From assembly GCA_964558235.1 (NCBI GenBank), contig CAZLCK010000002.1:1-64000 (forward strand): 64,000 nucleotides of DNA, in the 5' to 3' direction. This DNA is from CAZLCK01 sp964558235. Lineage in GTDB: Bacteria > Actinomycetota > Coriobacteriia > Coriobacteriales > CADBOM01. A program made the translations under genes and the position numbers. The notes under the pieces are model-generated. The model searched no databases. It saw only the letters and a program-made list of their open reading frames with translations, and had not been told where the DNA came from. Below, piece after piece: positions 16,831 through 26,426 of this stretch (position 1 is the first letter of the stretch; the number at the start of each line of letters is the position of its first letter).

Positions 16831-17436
16831 TCATTTCTCCCGATCATCAGCTGTGTTATAGATGCCCTTTTGGTTTACAACGCTAGAAATTGTTTTAAAA
16901 AAGATCTTTACATCTAATGTAAAAGAGATCCGATTTACATACTCAACATCTAATTTCAGGCGGCTTTTCCATGGAATAGAATTCCTTCCATAAACCTGAG
17001 CATATCCGGTAATTCCAGGTAAAACTTCGAGTTTTCTAGCCTCATCTCCCTCGTAGAGTTCAGCTTCTTCCAAAAGGTCTGGCCTAGGTCCAATTAGACT
17101 CATATCACCTTTTAAAATATTAAAAAATTGTGGGATCTCATCGATGCTAGTACGTCTAAGAAATGCTCCAATTTTAGTCATCCTAGGATCATCGGGCGCA
17201 TTATAGGTAGATCCGTCTGGCATTTTTAAATCGGGGGAGTTGACTTTCATCGAGCGAAACTTATACATCGTAAATAAGCGTCCGCCACGACCAACCCTAG
17301 GCGCATTATAGAAAATAGGACCAGAGTCTTCATGCTTGATAATAGGCGAAACAATGGCGCAAGCTATCAGTACAAAGGGTATAGCGATAATAGATATTAT
17401 GATGTCAAGAACACGCTTTACGACTTTTACGTACAT
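16831..17436 (-). CDS. Undecaprenyl-phosphate sugar phosphotransferase (PglC-like)
   Basis: 201 residues, the small monotopic phosphoglycosyl transferase core: one N-terminal reentrant helix (KRVLDIIISIIAIPFVLIACAIVSPIIK), then MYKFRSMKVNS, the catalytic Asp-Glu pair in RRTSIDEIPQFFNILKGDMSLIGPRPDL and the C-terminal VLPGITGYAQVYGRNSIPW. Transfers a sugar-1-phosphate from UDP-sugar to undecaprenyl phosphate at the inner face of the membrane. Lies 5 bp after the aminotransferase and just before the glycosyltransferase. With the PglE- and PglF-like proteins nearby, the sugar may be a UDP-4-amino-4,6-dideoxy-hexose. Confidence 0.92.
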   Translation of the reverse strand: MYVKVVKRVLDIIISIIAIPFVLIACAIVSPIIKHEDSGPIFYNAPRVGRGGRLFTMYKFRSMKVNSPDLKMPDGSTYNAPDDPRMTKIGAFLRRTSIDEIPQFFNILKGDMSLIGPRPDLLEEAELYEGDEARKLEVLPGITGYAQVYGRNSIPWKSRLKLDVEYVNRISFTLDVKIFFKTISSVVNQKGIYNTADDREK

Positions 17437-17441
17437 TTAAG

Positions 17442-18653
17442 CTAACCCAGGCATTCCTTTGTTGAGATCAAAAACGATTCAATAATATAGCCTATTTCAT
17501 CATCAGTTAACAAAGTGAATAGTGGAAGTGTGATTTCGTTCTTATACATTTCATATGCATTTGGGTAATCCATAATAGAAAATCCAATATTTTGATATGC
17601 ACTGAGCATTGGCAGCGGGCGATAGTGAACATTGCATGAGATGCCTTTCTTAGCCATTTTGACAATTATTTCGTCTCGCTGTTGTTCTGTTGCCCCTAAT
17701 ACTCTTGTTAGAGCAAGATGTCCACTAGAAGATCCCTCATCTGTGTAGTGAAGTGCCATGTAGATATCTGAATCTGCAAGCTCTTTTTCATATCTTTCGA
17801 TGATTTCTTTTCTCCTAGCAAGCATGGATGGATAACGTTGCAATTGAGCAAGACCAATTGATGCAGCAATATCAGTCATATTCCACTTGTAACCAAACTC
17901 TGCAATATCATATTTCCACGAGCCTGGCTCAAGCTTTTCATAGGCACTTTTGGTCTGTCCATGCAAAGAAAATGAAAAAGCACGTTTAAAAAGCTCTTCG
18001 TTATCCATGCCATTAATATTTTTCCATGCAAGAGCACCACCTTCAGCGGTTGTAAGATTTTTTACAGCATGGAAAGAAAAGGCAGTGAAATCTGCGACAG
18101 ATCCAGATGGCTTTCCGTGATAGGTTGCACCCAAAGAATGTGCCCCATCAGCCAAAACAACAACTCTGCCAATAGCCTTTTGGATATCATTTTTAGCTTT
18201 AAAGAGTTCCTGCTTTGATTCTACGATAGAAAAAATCCTATCGTAATCGCACATAATTCCACCAACATCAACTGGTATTATTGCCTTCGTATTTTCTGTG
18301 ATTGCATCTTCTAGGAGTTCATAGTCCATCTGAAGAGAGTCCTCAGATAAGTCGACCAAAACTGGTTTAGCGCCAACGTGAACTATAACGCTACAAGAAG
18401 ATGTATATGTATATGGAGTGGTAATAACCTCGTCACCTTCACCAATACCAAGAATTCTTAGAGCTAGCTCAAGTGCAGAAGTTGCTGACGATAAGCAAAG
18501 TAAGTTATCTACTCCGCAGTATTGCGCTAATTGATCTTGAAACTGAATGACCTTTGGCCCAGAAGTGATCCATCCACTTTTGAGGGTATTGCAAACCTCT
18601 TTAATTTCTTGCTCAGTTATATCTGGCCTGAAAAAGGGGATATTCTTTTCCAA
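17442..18653 (-). CDS. DegT/DnrJ/EryC1/StrS-type sugar aminotransferase (PglE-like)
   Basis: 403 residues. PLP-dependent fold type I enzyme that aminates 4-keto-6-deoxy nucleotide sugars. Starts NIPFFRPDITEQEIKEV; LCLSSATSALELAL binds PLP phosphate; Asp169 in VVLADGAHSLGA contacts the PLP nitrogen; Lys198 in SFHAVKNLTTAEGG is the Schiff-base lysine. A slightly long loop (residues 140-165, FSIVESKQELFKAKNDIQKAIG) is inserted before Asp169. Its likely substrate is made by the PglF-like dehydratase at 20929-22794. Confidence 0.92.
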   Translation of the reverse strand: MEKNIPFFRPDITEQEIKEVCNTLKSGWITSGPKVIQFQDQLAQYCGVDNLLCLSSATSALELALRILGIGEGDEVITTPYTYTSSCSVIVHVGAKPVLVDLSEDSLQMDYELLEDAITENTKAIIPVDVGGIMCDYDRIFSIVESKQELFKAKNDIQKAIGRVVVLADGAHSLGATYHGKPSGSVADFTAFSFHAVKNLTTAEGGALAWKNINGMDNEELFKRAFSFSLHGQTKSAYEKLEPGSWKYDIAEFGYKWNMTDIAASIGLAQLQRYPSMLARRKEIIERYEKELADSDIYMALHYTDEGSSSGHLALTRVLGATEQQRDEIIVKMAKKGISCNVHYRPLPMLSAYQNIGFSIMDYPNAYEMYKNEITLPLFTLLTDDEIGYIIESFLISTKECLG

Positions 18654-18749
18654 GGCTAAGCCTCCTAATAAAGCTAAAAATGTTCTATGTTAAGCAGGTC
18701 TTGTGGCTAAGAATTCTGCTTCGAAGTATTAATTAAAACGAATCTAATT

Positions 18750-19544
18750 TTAAATGTAGAGTATGAATTTCTTTTGAAGTTTCTTAAATACGTAATATCC
18801 AACTACATATGTTATTAATGCCATACCTACGCACACCAATGTTTCGGTTACGCTTGGGATAGTTGCATACAAAACAACATCGCGCATATATGTGACAAAG
18901 TGGTACATCGGATTCCACCAGATGATCTGTAGCATCCAGTCTTGCAAGATAGATATTGGGTAAAAAAGTGGAGTTAGATATGTCCATAGAGTTATCAAAA
19001 CACCCCATAGATGCAGAAAATCGTGGAAAAATGTAGCCAATGCACTAAGTAGTAAGCTCAATCCAAGAGCAAAAATAGCAGTGAGCAAGACTACAAATGG
19101 AATAAGAAACATTGTTGGGCTTGGTGGGACTTGAAAATAAATGAGAACTAAAAAGATTGCTATTAAAGAAAAGGCATAGTTAACTACGGCAAAAATTATT
19201 TTTTCAACAGGAAAGACCAATTTGTTGACCTTGATCTTTTTGATCAACGGAGCTGAGTCGATAATAGATCGCATTGCTTCGCCGACTCCATCGGCCATCA
19301 TGTTAAAGAGCGTTTGTCCTAGAATAAAATATAATGGGTAGTATTCGATTTCAAAACGAAACATATAAGAAAAGACCGCCGATAAAACAATCATTGTTAA
19401 GAGTGGATTTAAAACACTCCACAAAACACCCAAAACCGAACGTCTATATTTAAGTTTGAAATCTTTAGAAACTAGGTTTTGCAATAGGTATACGCTATCT
19501 TTTAGACCTCTAATAAGATCCATTTGCTCCCAGTCTTTCGTCAA
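18750..19544 (-). CDS. ABC-2 type polysaccharide export permease (Wzm/TagG-like)
   Basis: 264 residues with a cytosolic N-terminus (LLQNLVSKDFKLKYRRSVLGVLWSVLNPLLTMIVLSAVF, the conserved opening of O-antigen and teichoic-acid exporters) and six hydrophobic segments. The motif WGVLITLWTYLTPLFYPISIL is also typical. It would export an undecaprenyl-linked glycan with a Wzt/TagH ATPase. No ATP-binding gene is adjacent on either side, so the partner must lie elsewhere or is lost. First gene of the minus-strand run. Confidence 0.9.
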   Translation of the reverse strand: MTKDWEQMDLIRGLKDSVYLLQNLVSKDFKLKYRRSVLGVLWSVLNPLLTMIVLSAVFSYMFRFEIEYYPLYFILGQTLFNMMADGVGEAMRSIIDSAPLIKKIKVNKLVFPVEKIIFAVVNYAFSLIAIFLVLIYFQVPPSPTMFLIPFVVLLTAIFALGLSLLLSALATFFHDFLHLWGVLITLWTYLTPLFYPISILQDWMLQIIWWNPMYHFVTYMRDVVLYATIPSVTETLVCVGMALITYVVGYYVFKKLQKKFILYI

Positions 19545-19719
19545 AATAGCAACATAGCTATTAGCAGTTCATTTTCAATCATTAGCAATATGCTTTATCA
19601 CAAGTCTATCATTATGACAGATTAATAGTTATAAGCATTAGCGTTCGTTATCATCTTGAGAATATTTTGCATAAAATAAAGAAACCGATAAAAAATTTAG
19701 AGTTTAAGTTGGTAATAAG

Positions 19720-20868
19720 ATGATCTCAATCATATGTATTGATTGCAATATAGGCTCTCCTGATCTTTTTGATAGGGAGAGTCCTGTCACAACTAGATCG
19801 CTAAAAAGCCTTTTCTCTCAAAAAGAAGAGGTGGAAATTGTAATTGTTTGTGAGTCTGATAGTCCATATTTAAACAACCTGCAAAAATATCTAGATGAAG
19901 CTCATAAGCTAAAAGTAATTCAAGTTGATGCTGCTTCTACTTTTGGTGAGTCTATGAGACTTGGCTATGAAGCTTCTTCGGGCGATCTAGTTACATTTGT
20001 GGACTTTAATACCACGATATCTGCTGATTTTGCAATCTTCGCTTCAAGTATTTATAGGGAAGCTCCAACCGATATAATTTCATTTCACTTACAAATTAAA
20101 GACCTTGATACTTCTAAGTTTGTTACGTGTAGAAGATCTACTCGCTCACCTTATGCTAAGCGAGCAAAGATCCTAAGCACAAGTGAGGTTGAATCTGAGC
20201 TTTTAGCTACAATGGGTCTTTCTGTTTGTGGGCTTGTCTTTGCAAGAAAGCTTCTAAATTCTTATGGTGCAGATTTTACTGCCAAGTCAAGCATATCTTT
20301 TGATCCATACGTCTTAGAACTCATCTTTTCAGCCCAGAAGATAGCAGATTCTAGATGGGCTTTAGTCGCTAAAGAATTCTCTTTTTCAAGGGTATTTTCT
20401 AACATAAGCGAATCAGACTTGAGCATCTTCTTAGATGAAATTGAAACTTGTTCGCAAAAGCATGAATCTGATTTAGCCGAACAATATATTAAGACCGTTA
20501 CTGCTCATTGGGTCGCACAAGCTTCTATGGTGCTTTTCGATATGGCAATCGATTATCAAAAAGGCGATTACAGCAATTTAGCGCAACTTGTCTATTCAAA
20601 AAATGCTACCATCATTCAAAATCTTCTCGGGGATGAATGGGGTTTAGATAAGAATGGTCTGCCAGATTTATCATGCAATCATCCATATATCGCTCGCTTG
20701 CGTATGCTCGGTATGGATACCTTAGAGCTGACAAAAAGACTAACTTGTGCCCAAAATTTGTTGATGGAATCTATATATCAACAAAAACTTCTTGAGATGC
20801 AGGTCTCTAAGAACGAAATTGATGAACTTCCAGAAAAACAGAGGAAGAAGCGTAGGTTTTTTAAGTAA
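19720..20868 (+). CDS. Divergent GT-A (family 2-like) glycosyltransferase
   Basis: 382 residues. The first 110 look like a GT-2 nucleotide-binding fold: MISIICIDCNIG, SLKSLFSQKEEVEIVIVCES, FGESMRLGYEASSGDLVTFVDFNTTIS. At the place of the DxD metal motif the sequence reads VDFNT, so metal binding may be weak or lost. The remaining ~270 residues show no motif I know; a basic end (EKQRKKRRFFK) follows a helical, leucine-rich tail. It is divergent from the ABC permease and 60 bp before the PglF-like gene. Family call is moderate; activity is uncertain. Confidence 0.6.
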   Translation: MISIICIDCNIGSPDLFDRESPVTTRSLKSLFSQKEEVEIVIVCESDSPYLNNLQKYLDEAHKLKVIQVDAASTFGESMRLGYEASSGDLVTFVDFNTTISADFAIFASSIYREAPTDIISFHLQIKDLDTSKFVTCRRSTRSPYAKRAKILSTSEVESELLATMGLSVCGLVFARKLLNSYGADFTAKSSISFDPYVLELIFSAQKIADSRWALVAKEFSFSRVFSNISESDLSIFLDEIETCSQKHESDLAEQYIKTVTAHWVAQASMVLFDMAIDYQKGDYSNLAQLVYSKNATIIQNLLGDEWGLDKNGLPDLSCNHPYIARLRMLGMDTLELTKRLTCAQNLLMESIYQQKLLEMQVSKNEIDELPEKQRKKRRFFK

Positions 20869-20928
20869 TTCCACACATTATAAATCTCGTATAAGTGGTC
20901 TTATATAAGTGGTAGACTTTAATACAAT

Positions 20929-22794
20929 ATGGAATTTAAATTACAGACCAGAGTTATCCTCCTAGTTTTTTGGGATATCCTTTCAAGCTACGCTGCATAT
21001 CTGCTTTCTATTATTTTAACTGGACAAGCAGGTGAGATTTTGATTTCTACCGATATCTTATTTGATATCGGTTTACTTTCGCTTTTTAATTGCGGGATTC
21101 TCCTCATCTTTAGACTTTATAACGATCTATGGGAATACGCGTCATCTTACGAATTGTTAAAAATTATCGGTGTTACGGCGCTCTCTACCTTTATAGGTGC
21201 CTCTGTTCTATTTTTAGTTGATCTCAGATTTCCAATTAGAGTCTATTTTGTTGCGTGGTTAATCCTGTTTATTTTTGTAGGCGCAGGTCGCTATGCATTT
21301 AGATTTTTTAGTGGTCGAAGAACTATTAATGCTAGTGCTAAAGCAAGTAGAAAGCGCACATTAGTTGTTGGTGCTGGTGAGACTGCATCTCTTACAATTA
21401 AGCGTCTAACTTCTGGTGACTACTATATGAACGGAAATCCAATTGTTGCTGTTGATGATGATCCTTCTAAGATCGGTATGCGCATTCATGGTGTTAAGGT
21501 CGCTGGAGATAGACATGCAATTCCTGATCTTGTTAAACACAATGCAATCGAACAGATCATCATTGCAATTCCTTCGGCTAAAAGATCTGATCTAAAAGAG
21601 ATTTATGACATTTGCATGTCAACCGGATGTCATCTTTTGACCTTACCTAATGTTAGAGATATCCCAATTGATGAGCTTGGAGATGTCAAGTTGCGAGATG
21701 TTAGCGTTGAGGATCTTTTGAGTAGGGAAGAGGTCATTTTAGATACGCGATCTGTTAGTGGATATATTGCTGGTAAAACCATCTTAGTTACAGGTGGTGG
21801 TGGATCTATTGGATCTGAAATCGTAAGACAGCTTTGCATAGTTAAACCAAATAAGATTGTCATTTTTGATAACTATGAGAATACTACCTATGAGCTTTTA
21901 AAAGAGATTCAAAGTCATTATGATGACGTCAAAATTGTTATTGAAATCGGATCTATTCGTGATTATCCAAGGCTAGTTGCTGCTTTTAATAAACATATGC
22001 CCCAAGTTGTATTTCACGCTGCTGCTCATAAACATGTGCCTTTGATGGAGTCTTGTCCTCAGGAGGCTATTCGCAATAACGTCTTTGGGACTATGAATGT
22101 TGCTAATGCTTCTAGGCTTCATGGCGTTGAACGCTTCATAATGATATCTACTGATAAAGCTGTTAATCCAACTAGTGTTATGGGTGCCACTAAAAAGTTA
22201 GGTGAGATGGTTATCCAATCATTAGCGCATGACTCTCAAACTATTTTTGCTGCGGTTAGATTCGGTAATGTTTTGGGATCACATGGAAGTGTAATTCCTC
22301 TATTTAAAAGACAGATTGCAGAGGGCGGTCCGGTTACTGTTACCGATCCTGAAATTACTCGTTACTTCATGACTATTCCTGAGGCTTCTAAGCTTGTTAT
22401 CCATGCTGGAGGCCTAGCTAAAGGTGGAGAGATTTTCATTCTTGATATGGGTGAACCTGTCAAGATAGCCGACTTAGCAAAAAAACTTATCCGACTATCA
22501 GGACTTACACCGGATAAAGATATTGAGATCAAATTCATCGGACTTCGTCCTGGAGAAAAGCTCTATGAAGAGCTGATGACAGATATGGAAAAGATGCAGT
22601 CTACTTCTAAAAAAGGGATTATGGTTTCGACTGACGATCCTGTTGATATCGATTACGTACAGAATATGCTTCGAGATTTAGGAAACGCTTTAGAGAGTAG
22701 CTCAAAGGATATAAAGCTTAAGCTTCATGAGTACATCCCAACATATAAGCCATGCATTACAGATACAGACGATGACGAAGTGATATTTGATTAA
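20929..22794 (+). CDS. UDP-sugar 4,6-dehydratase of the PglF/CapD/WbpM type
   Basis: 621 residues. Four N-terminal membrane helices (residues ~8-125), then a first Rossmann domain (TLVVGAGETASLTIKRL), then an SDR dehydratase domain with VTGGGGSIGSEIVRQL, AAHKHVPLMESCPQEAIRNNVFGT, ISTDKAVNPTSVMGATKKLGE and RFGNVLGSHGSVIPLFKRQI. In this long family the usual SDR Tyr is replaced by Met (ATKKLGE context), as seen here. It forms UDP-4-keto-6-deoxy-GlcNAc from UDP-GlcNAc, feeding the PglE-like aminotransferase. It is on the opposite strand from that gene but in the same cluster. Confidence 0.93.
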   Translation: MEFKLQTRVILLVFWDILSSYAAYLLSIILTGQAGEILISTDILFDIGLLSLFNCGILLIFRLYNDLWEYASSYELLKIIGVTALSTFIGASVLFLVDLRFPIRVYFVAWLILFIFVGAGRYAFRFFSGRRTINASAKASRKRTLVVGAGETASLTIKRLTSGDYYMNGNPIVAVDDDPSKIGMRIHGVKVAGDRHAIPDLVKHNAIEQIIIAIPSAKRSDLKEIYDICMSTGCHLLTLPNVRDIPIDELGDVKLRDVSVEDLLSREEVILDTRSVSGYIAGKTILVTGGGGSIGSEIVRQLCIVKPNKIVIFDNYENTTYELLKEIQSHYDDVKIVIEIGSIRDYPRLVAAFNKHMPQVVFHAAAHKHVPLMESCPQEAIRNNVFGTMNVANASRLHGVERFIMISTDKAVNPTSVMGATKKLGEMVIQSLAHDSQTIFAAVRFGNVLGSHGSVIPLFKRQIAEGGPVTVTDPEITRYFMTIPEASKLVIHAGGLAKGGEIFILDMGEPVKIADLAKKLIRLSGLTPDKDIEIKFIGLRPGEKLYEELMTDMEKMQSTSKKGIMVSTDDPVDIDYVQNMLRDLGNALESSSKDIKLKLHEYIPTYKPCITDTDDDEVIFD

Positions 22795-22826
22795 TTTTAT
22801 TTATTTTTATCATTCCGTTTACAAAA

Positions 22827-22932
22827 TATCTGAATATTTTAAATAAAATATCTAAAATTCTGCATATACTTTATTGAAGTTAAAAATTAATCAGTTTATA
22901 GACTTTTTATGAGCAGGGGATTTATACATCCC
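22827..22932 (+). promoter_or_regulatory. Arginine operon control region
   Basis: A candidate promoter, TTGAAG (22874-22879), 17-bp spacer, TATAGA (22897-22902), precedes argC. Upstream, TCTGAATATTTTAAATAA (22829-22846) and TTCTGCATATACTTTATTGA (22858-22877) loosely resemble ArgR boxes. Downstream, GGGGAT-N6-ATCCC (22916-22932) forms a short hairpin followed by TTGTTTTG. ArgR is encoded in the operon, so repression here is expected, but the box matches are imperfect. Confidence 0.4.
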
Positions 22933-22983
22933 TTGTTTTGAATAAAAAAGTACTAAAGCCTTTCAGGGGGCGAAAGATTTAAG

Positions 22984-24039
22984 ATGATTCAAGCAGCAAT
23001 TGTTGGTTCAGGCGGTTTTGCAGGAATAGAGGTTTTTAGGCTTCTATTAAATCATCCATATATTGAACCAGTACTTGCAATATCTGATTCGCTTGCTGGC
23101 CAAAAGGTCTCAGAAGTCTATCCTTCGCTTTGCGGTCAAAGTGATATTGAATTTTCTAAGTTAGATATTGAGAAAATAATTGAATCATCTCAAATTGCAT
23201 TTTTAGCAGTACCTCATACAGCTTCAATGAATATTGCGCCAACTTTAATTAATAATGGTATTGCAGTTGTTGATCTTTCTGCGGACTTTAGGCTTCATGA
23301 TGCTGATGTTTATGAAAAGTGGTATGGAGTAGAGCATAGTGCTAAAGATCTGCTAGGGAAGGCCCGTTTTGGTCAACCTGAAACTCATCGTGAAGAGTTG
23401 CGAGATATTGCACAAAACGGTAGTACGCCTTTAGTTGCATGCGCTGGATGTTATCCAACAGCATCAATCTTAGCTGCATATCCAGCTCTAAAAAATGGGT
23501 TTGTCGACAGCACTACTGTGTTTATAAATGCTATGTCTGGCGTCAGCGGGGCTGGAAAAAGTCCATCAGAAAAAAACCAATTTTGCAATGTTGCAGAGAC
23601 AGTAATGCCTTATTCGCCCGCTTCACATAGGCATACTCCAGAGATCTCACAGGAATATTCTGAGATTGCTGGAACCGATATCGATGTTGTATTTATTCCG
23701 CATCTTGTGCCAATGAAGCGTGGTTTAATCTCAACTGTAACGATGCAGTGTAAAGACACGATTACCTCTCAAGATATTTATGATGCGTATACACAAGCCT
23801 ATATAGATGAGACTTTCGTTCATTTTTTGGGTAATACGATGCCTTCGAGCGCTTCTGTTGTTGGGGGAAATCATGCGCAAGTAGGTGTTGTATTTGATGA
23901 ATCAACACAGTGTATTGTTGCATCTTGTGCGATTGATAACCTAGATAAAGGAGCTGCCTCACAAGCTATTCAATGCGCGAATATTATTCTAGGTCTTGAT
24001 GAAGGTTCTGGCTTAAATTTTAGCATTTGCGTTGTTTAG
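22984..24039 (+). CDS. argC: N-acetyl-gamma-glutamyl-phosphate reductase
   Basis: 351 residues. Third step of arginine synthesis: NADPH reduction of N-acetylglutamyl phosphate. NADP fold AAIVGSGGFAGIEVFRLL; catalytic Cys in LVACAGCYPTASIL; catalytic His region FIPHLVPMKRGLISTV. The ATG is preceded by GGGGGCGAAAG. It opens the actinobacterial-order run argCJBDFRGH. Confidence 0.96.
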   Translation: MIQAAIVGSGGFAGIEVFRLLLNHPYIEPVLAISDSLAGQKVSEVYPSLCGQSDIEFSKLDIEKIIESSQIAFLAVPHTASMNIAPTLINNGIAVVDLSADFRLHDADVYEKWYGVEHSAKDLLGKARFGQPETHREELRDIAQNGSTPLVACAGCYPTASILAAYPALKNGFVDSTTVFINAMSGVSGAGKSPSEKNQFCNVAETVMPYSPASHRHTPEISQEYSEIAGTDIDVVFIPHLVPMKRGLISTVTMQCKDTITSQDIYDAYTQAYIDETFVHFLGNTMPSSASVVGGNHAQVGVVFDESTQCIVASCAIDNLDKGAASQAIQCANIILGLDEGSGLNFSICVV

Positions 24040-24073
24040 TAATTTGTTTTAACAAATAGGTGGAAAGGATGAG

Positions 24074-25396
24074 ATGAACACCAATAACGGTTGCAATAAA
24101 AAAAATCAATATCACATTGATCACAACGTTAAAGTCAAAATTGATTTTTATGCTGATGCACCAGAGAATATCGAGTTCATTGATGGTGGATTTAGTTTGA
24201 TTGATGGGATTGAATTTACCGGTATTCATGCAAAGTTTAGAAGAAATCCAAATAAAAATGATCTAGCGCTCATTTATGCGCCTGAGCCAGTTAGAGCAGC
24301 TGGTGTTTTTACAAAAAATAAGTTTTGCGCTGCTCCTGTTGAGCTTTGTAAAGAGAGAATTGCTTCTGGGAAAACCAGAGCAGTAATGATTAATTCGGGA
24401 AATGCAAATGCTGCAACAGGCGAGCTCGGTAGACAAAATGCTATTAAAAGCACAAAGATCTTGGCCGATGCTTTAGGTATTAAAGAGGAGGATATTCTAG
24501 TCTGCTCTACTGGAGTAATTGGCGTTCAACTCAAAATGGAATGTTTTGAGTACGGAATTCCTAAAGCTATCGCATCTTTAGGAACAGATGAGGAACATAG
24601 CCATGCTGCAGCCAGAGCTATTATGACTACCGATACAGTTTCAAAGCACGCAGCAGTTAAGTTTTGCGCTACACAATCTGATGGTAGTGAGGTAACGATC
24701 CATATTGCCGGTATCGCTAAAGGCTCTGGAATGATTGAGCCAGATATGGCCACTATGATCTCTATAATCGCTACAGACGCTGCAATTGAGCCTTCTGCAC
24801 TAAAGAGTGCTCTAAAGGAAGCTTCTGATGTTTCGTTTAACAGGGTTACGATCGACAGTGATACCTCTACAAACGATTGTGCAATCGCACTTGCTACAGG
24901 CAAAAATGGGGGCAAAACAATTACTGAAGATTGTCCAGTCTATCCAATGTTTTTGCTTGCGCTTAAAACTTTGTGCGTGAGTCTTGCTAAACAAATTGCG
25001 GCTGATGGCGAGGGTGCAACAAAGCTAGTAACAGTTGAGGTTTCTGGAGCAAAAGATGATGAGCAGGCATATGAGGCAGCAAAATCGATTGCAAATTCTC
25101 CACTTGTTAAGACTGCAATCGCTGGTCACGATGCTAATTGGGGGCGGCTTGCTATGGCATTAGGCAAGAGCAATGCGGAGTTTAAGCAAGAAAATGTCTC
25201 AATTTCAATCATGGGAATTAAGGTTTGCCAAGATGGTATCGCCCTAGAATTTGATGAGAATGAGGCTCTAAAGGCATTTGAAAATGATGAGATCTTACTT
25301 CAAGCAGATCTGGGGTGTGGTGAAGGATTTAGCAGAATTTGGACCTGTGATTTAACACATGGATATATCACGATCAATGGAGATTACAGAACATAA
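24074..25396 (+). CDS. argJ: Glutamate N-acetyltransferase / amino-acid acetyltransferase
   Basis: 440 residues. Transfers acetyl from N-acetylornithine to glutamate, and in many species also from acetyl-CoA. Self-cleaving Ntn-type enzyme: the site is KGSGMIEPDMATMISI with the nucleophile Thr in MATM. GNANAATG and GHDANWGRLAMALG are also conserved. About 25 extra N-terminal residues (NTNNGCNKKNQYHIDHNV) precede the usual start; GGAAAGGATGAG supports the upstream ATG at 24074. With argJ present and no argE or argA, a cyclic acetyl pathway is implied. Confidence 0.95.
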   Translation: MNTNNGCNKKNQYHIDHNVKVKIDFYADAPENIEFIDGGFSLIDGIEFTGIHAKFRRNPNKNDLALIYAPEPVRAAGVFTKNKFCAAPVELCKERIASGKTRAVMINSGNANAATGELGRQNAIKSTKILADALGIKEEDILVCSTGVIGVQLKMECFEYGIPKAIASLGTDEEHSHAAARAIMTTDTVSKHAAVKFCATQSDGSEVTIHIAGIAKGSGMIEPDMATMISIIATDAAIEPSALKSALKEASDVSFNRVTIDSDTSTNDCAIALATGKNGGKTITEDCPVYPMFLLALKTLCVSLAKQIAADGEGATKLVTVEVSGAKDDEQAYEAAKSIANSPLVKTAIAGHDANWGRLAMALGKSNAEFKQENVSISIMGIKVCQDGIALEFDENEALKAFENDEILLQADLGCGEGFSRIWTCDLTHGYITINGDYRT

Positions 25397-25460
25397 TCCA
25401 AATAACTTCTAGTTTTTTATTGCGCTGCGGTTATATACATTTATGGAAGTGTGATTAGGA

Positions 25461-26423
25461 TTGGAATACGAAAAAGATAGGAAAAACGATACAGAAAAGC
25501 TTCAAAAGCTTGCAAATATTTTGATAGAAGCTTTTCCTTGGGTGAAAAATTCGACTGGCAAGACCGTTGTTATCAAGTATGGTGGGGCTGCAATGGTCGA
25601 CTCAGAACTTCGTGCTGCAGTGATGAGTGACATCGTAATGCTCAAAATCATGGGCTTGAATCCGATTATTGTTCATGGCGGTGGCAATGATATTAATCGT
25701 ATGCTCAAGCAATTTAACATGGAGTCGAACTTTATTGAGGGACTTAGAATTACTGACAAAAAAACCATGGAAATTGTAAAGATGGTTTTAGTCGGCAAGG
25801 TTAACACCGAACTTGTTGCTGCTATGAATAAGCATGGCGCTATTGCTGTAGGTCTTTCTGGTGTTGATGCTTCTACTGTTATCGCTGAGCCCTGTGATGA
25901 AATTCATCAATATGCTGGCTACGTCACCTCTATAAACGATATCTATATACGTGACATCCTTGCTAAAGATTACATCCCAGTTATTGCATCTGTTGCAACA
26001 AGTGCAGATCATAATAATTTTCTTAATGTTAATGCGGATACAGTTGCGGGCGAAGTTGCAGCGGCTGTTGGGGCTCATAAGATTATGTTTTTGTCGGATG
26101 TTGATGGTTTATATGAAGATCTCAATGATAAGGACACTCTTATTTCTCGAATGACACTTTCTGAAGCTCGCGAGATGCTCGAACAAAATAAAGTATCAAG
26201 TGGGATGATTCCAAAGATGACATCTATCGTTAATGCGTTAGACGCTGGTGTTCCTCGAGCTCATCTATTAAACGGCACAGTTCCACATTGCCTACTTCTT
26301 GAGGTGTTCACTAATAAAGGAGTTGGCACTATGGTTGCGCGTGACGTTAATGGAGAAGATAGTAGCAATGGTTTTGAGCCATTTCTACTCGACAATTTTG
26401 CATCAAAATTGCAGGAGGATTAA
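25461..26423 (+). CDS. argB: Acetylglutamate kinase
   Basis: 320 residues. Phosphorylates N-acetylglutamate. Conserved: KTVVIKYGGAAM, IVHGGGNDINRMLKQF, FIEGLRITDKKTMEIVKMVLVGKVN (the arginine-feedback type), NVNADTVAGEVAAAVGAHKIMFLSDVDGLY, SGMIPKM. The frame has no ATG before the kinase core; the TTG at 25461 is the only start that follows the in-frame stop at 25452, with GGAAG upstream at longer than usual spacing. An N-terminal helix (LQKLANILIEAFPWVKN) is consistent with the hexameric, arginine-inhibited form. Confidence 0.95.
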   Translation: MEYEKDRKNDTEKLQKLANILIEAFPWVKNSTGKTVVIKYGGAAMVDSELRAAVMSDIVMLKIMGLNPIIVHGGGNDINRMLKQFNMESNFIEGLRITDKKTMEIVKMVLVGKVNTELVAAMNKHGAIAVGLSGVDASTVIAEPCDEIHQYAGYVTSINDIYIRDILAKDYIPVIASVATSADHNNFLNVNADTVAGEVAAAVGAHKIMFLSDVDGLYEDLNDKDTLISRMTLSEAREMLEQNKVSSGMIPKMTSIVNALDAGVPRAHLLNGTVPHCLLLEVFTNKGVGTMVARDVNGEDSSNGFEPFLLDNFASKLQED

Positions 26424-26426
26424 GAG

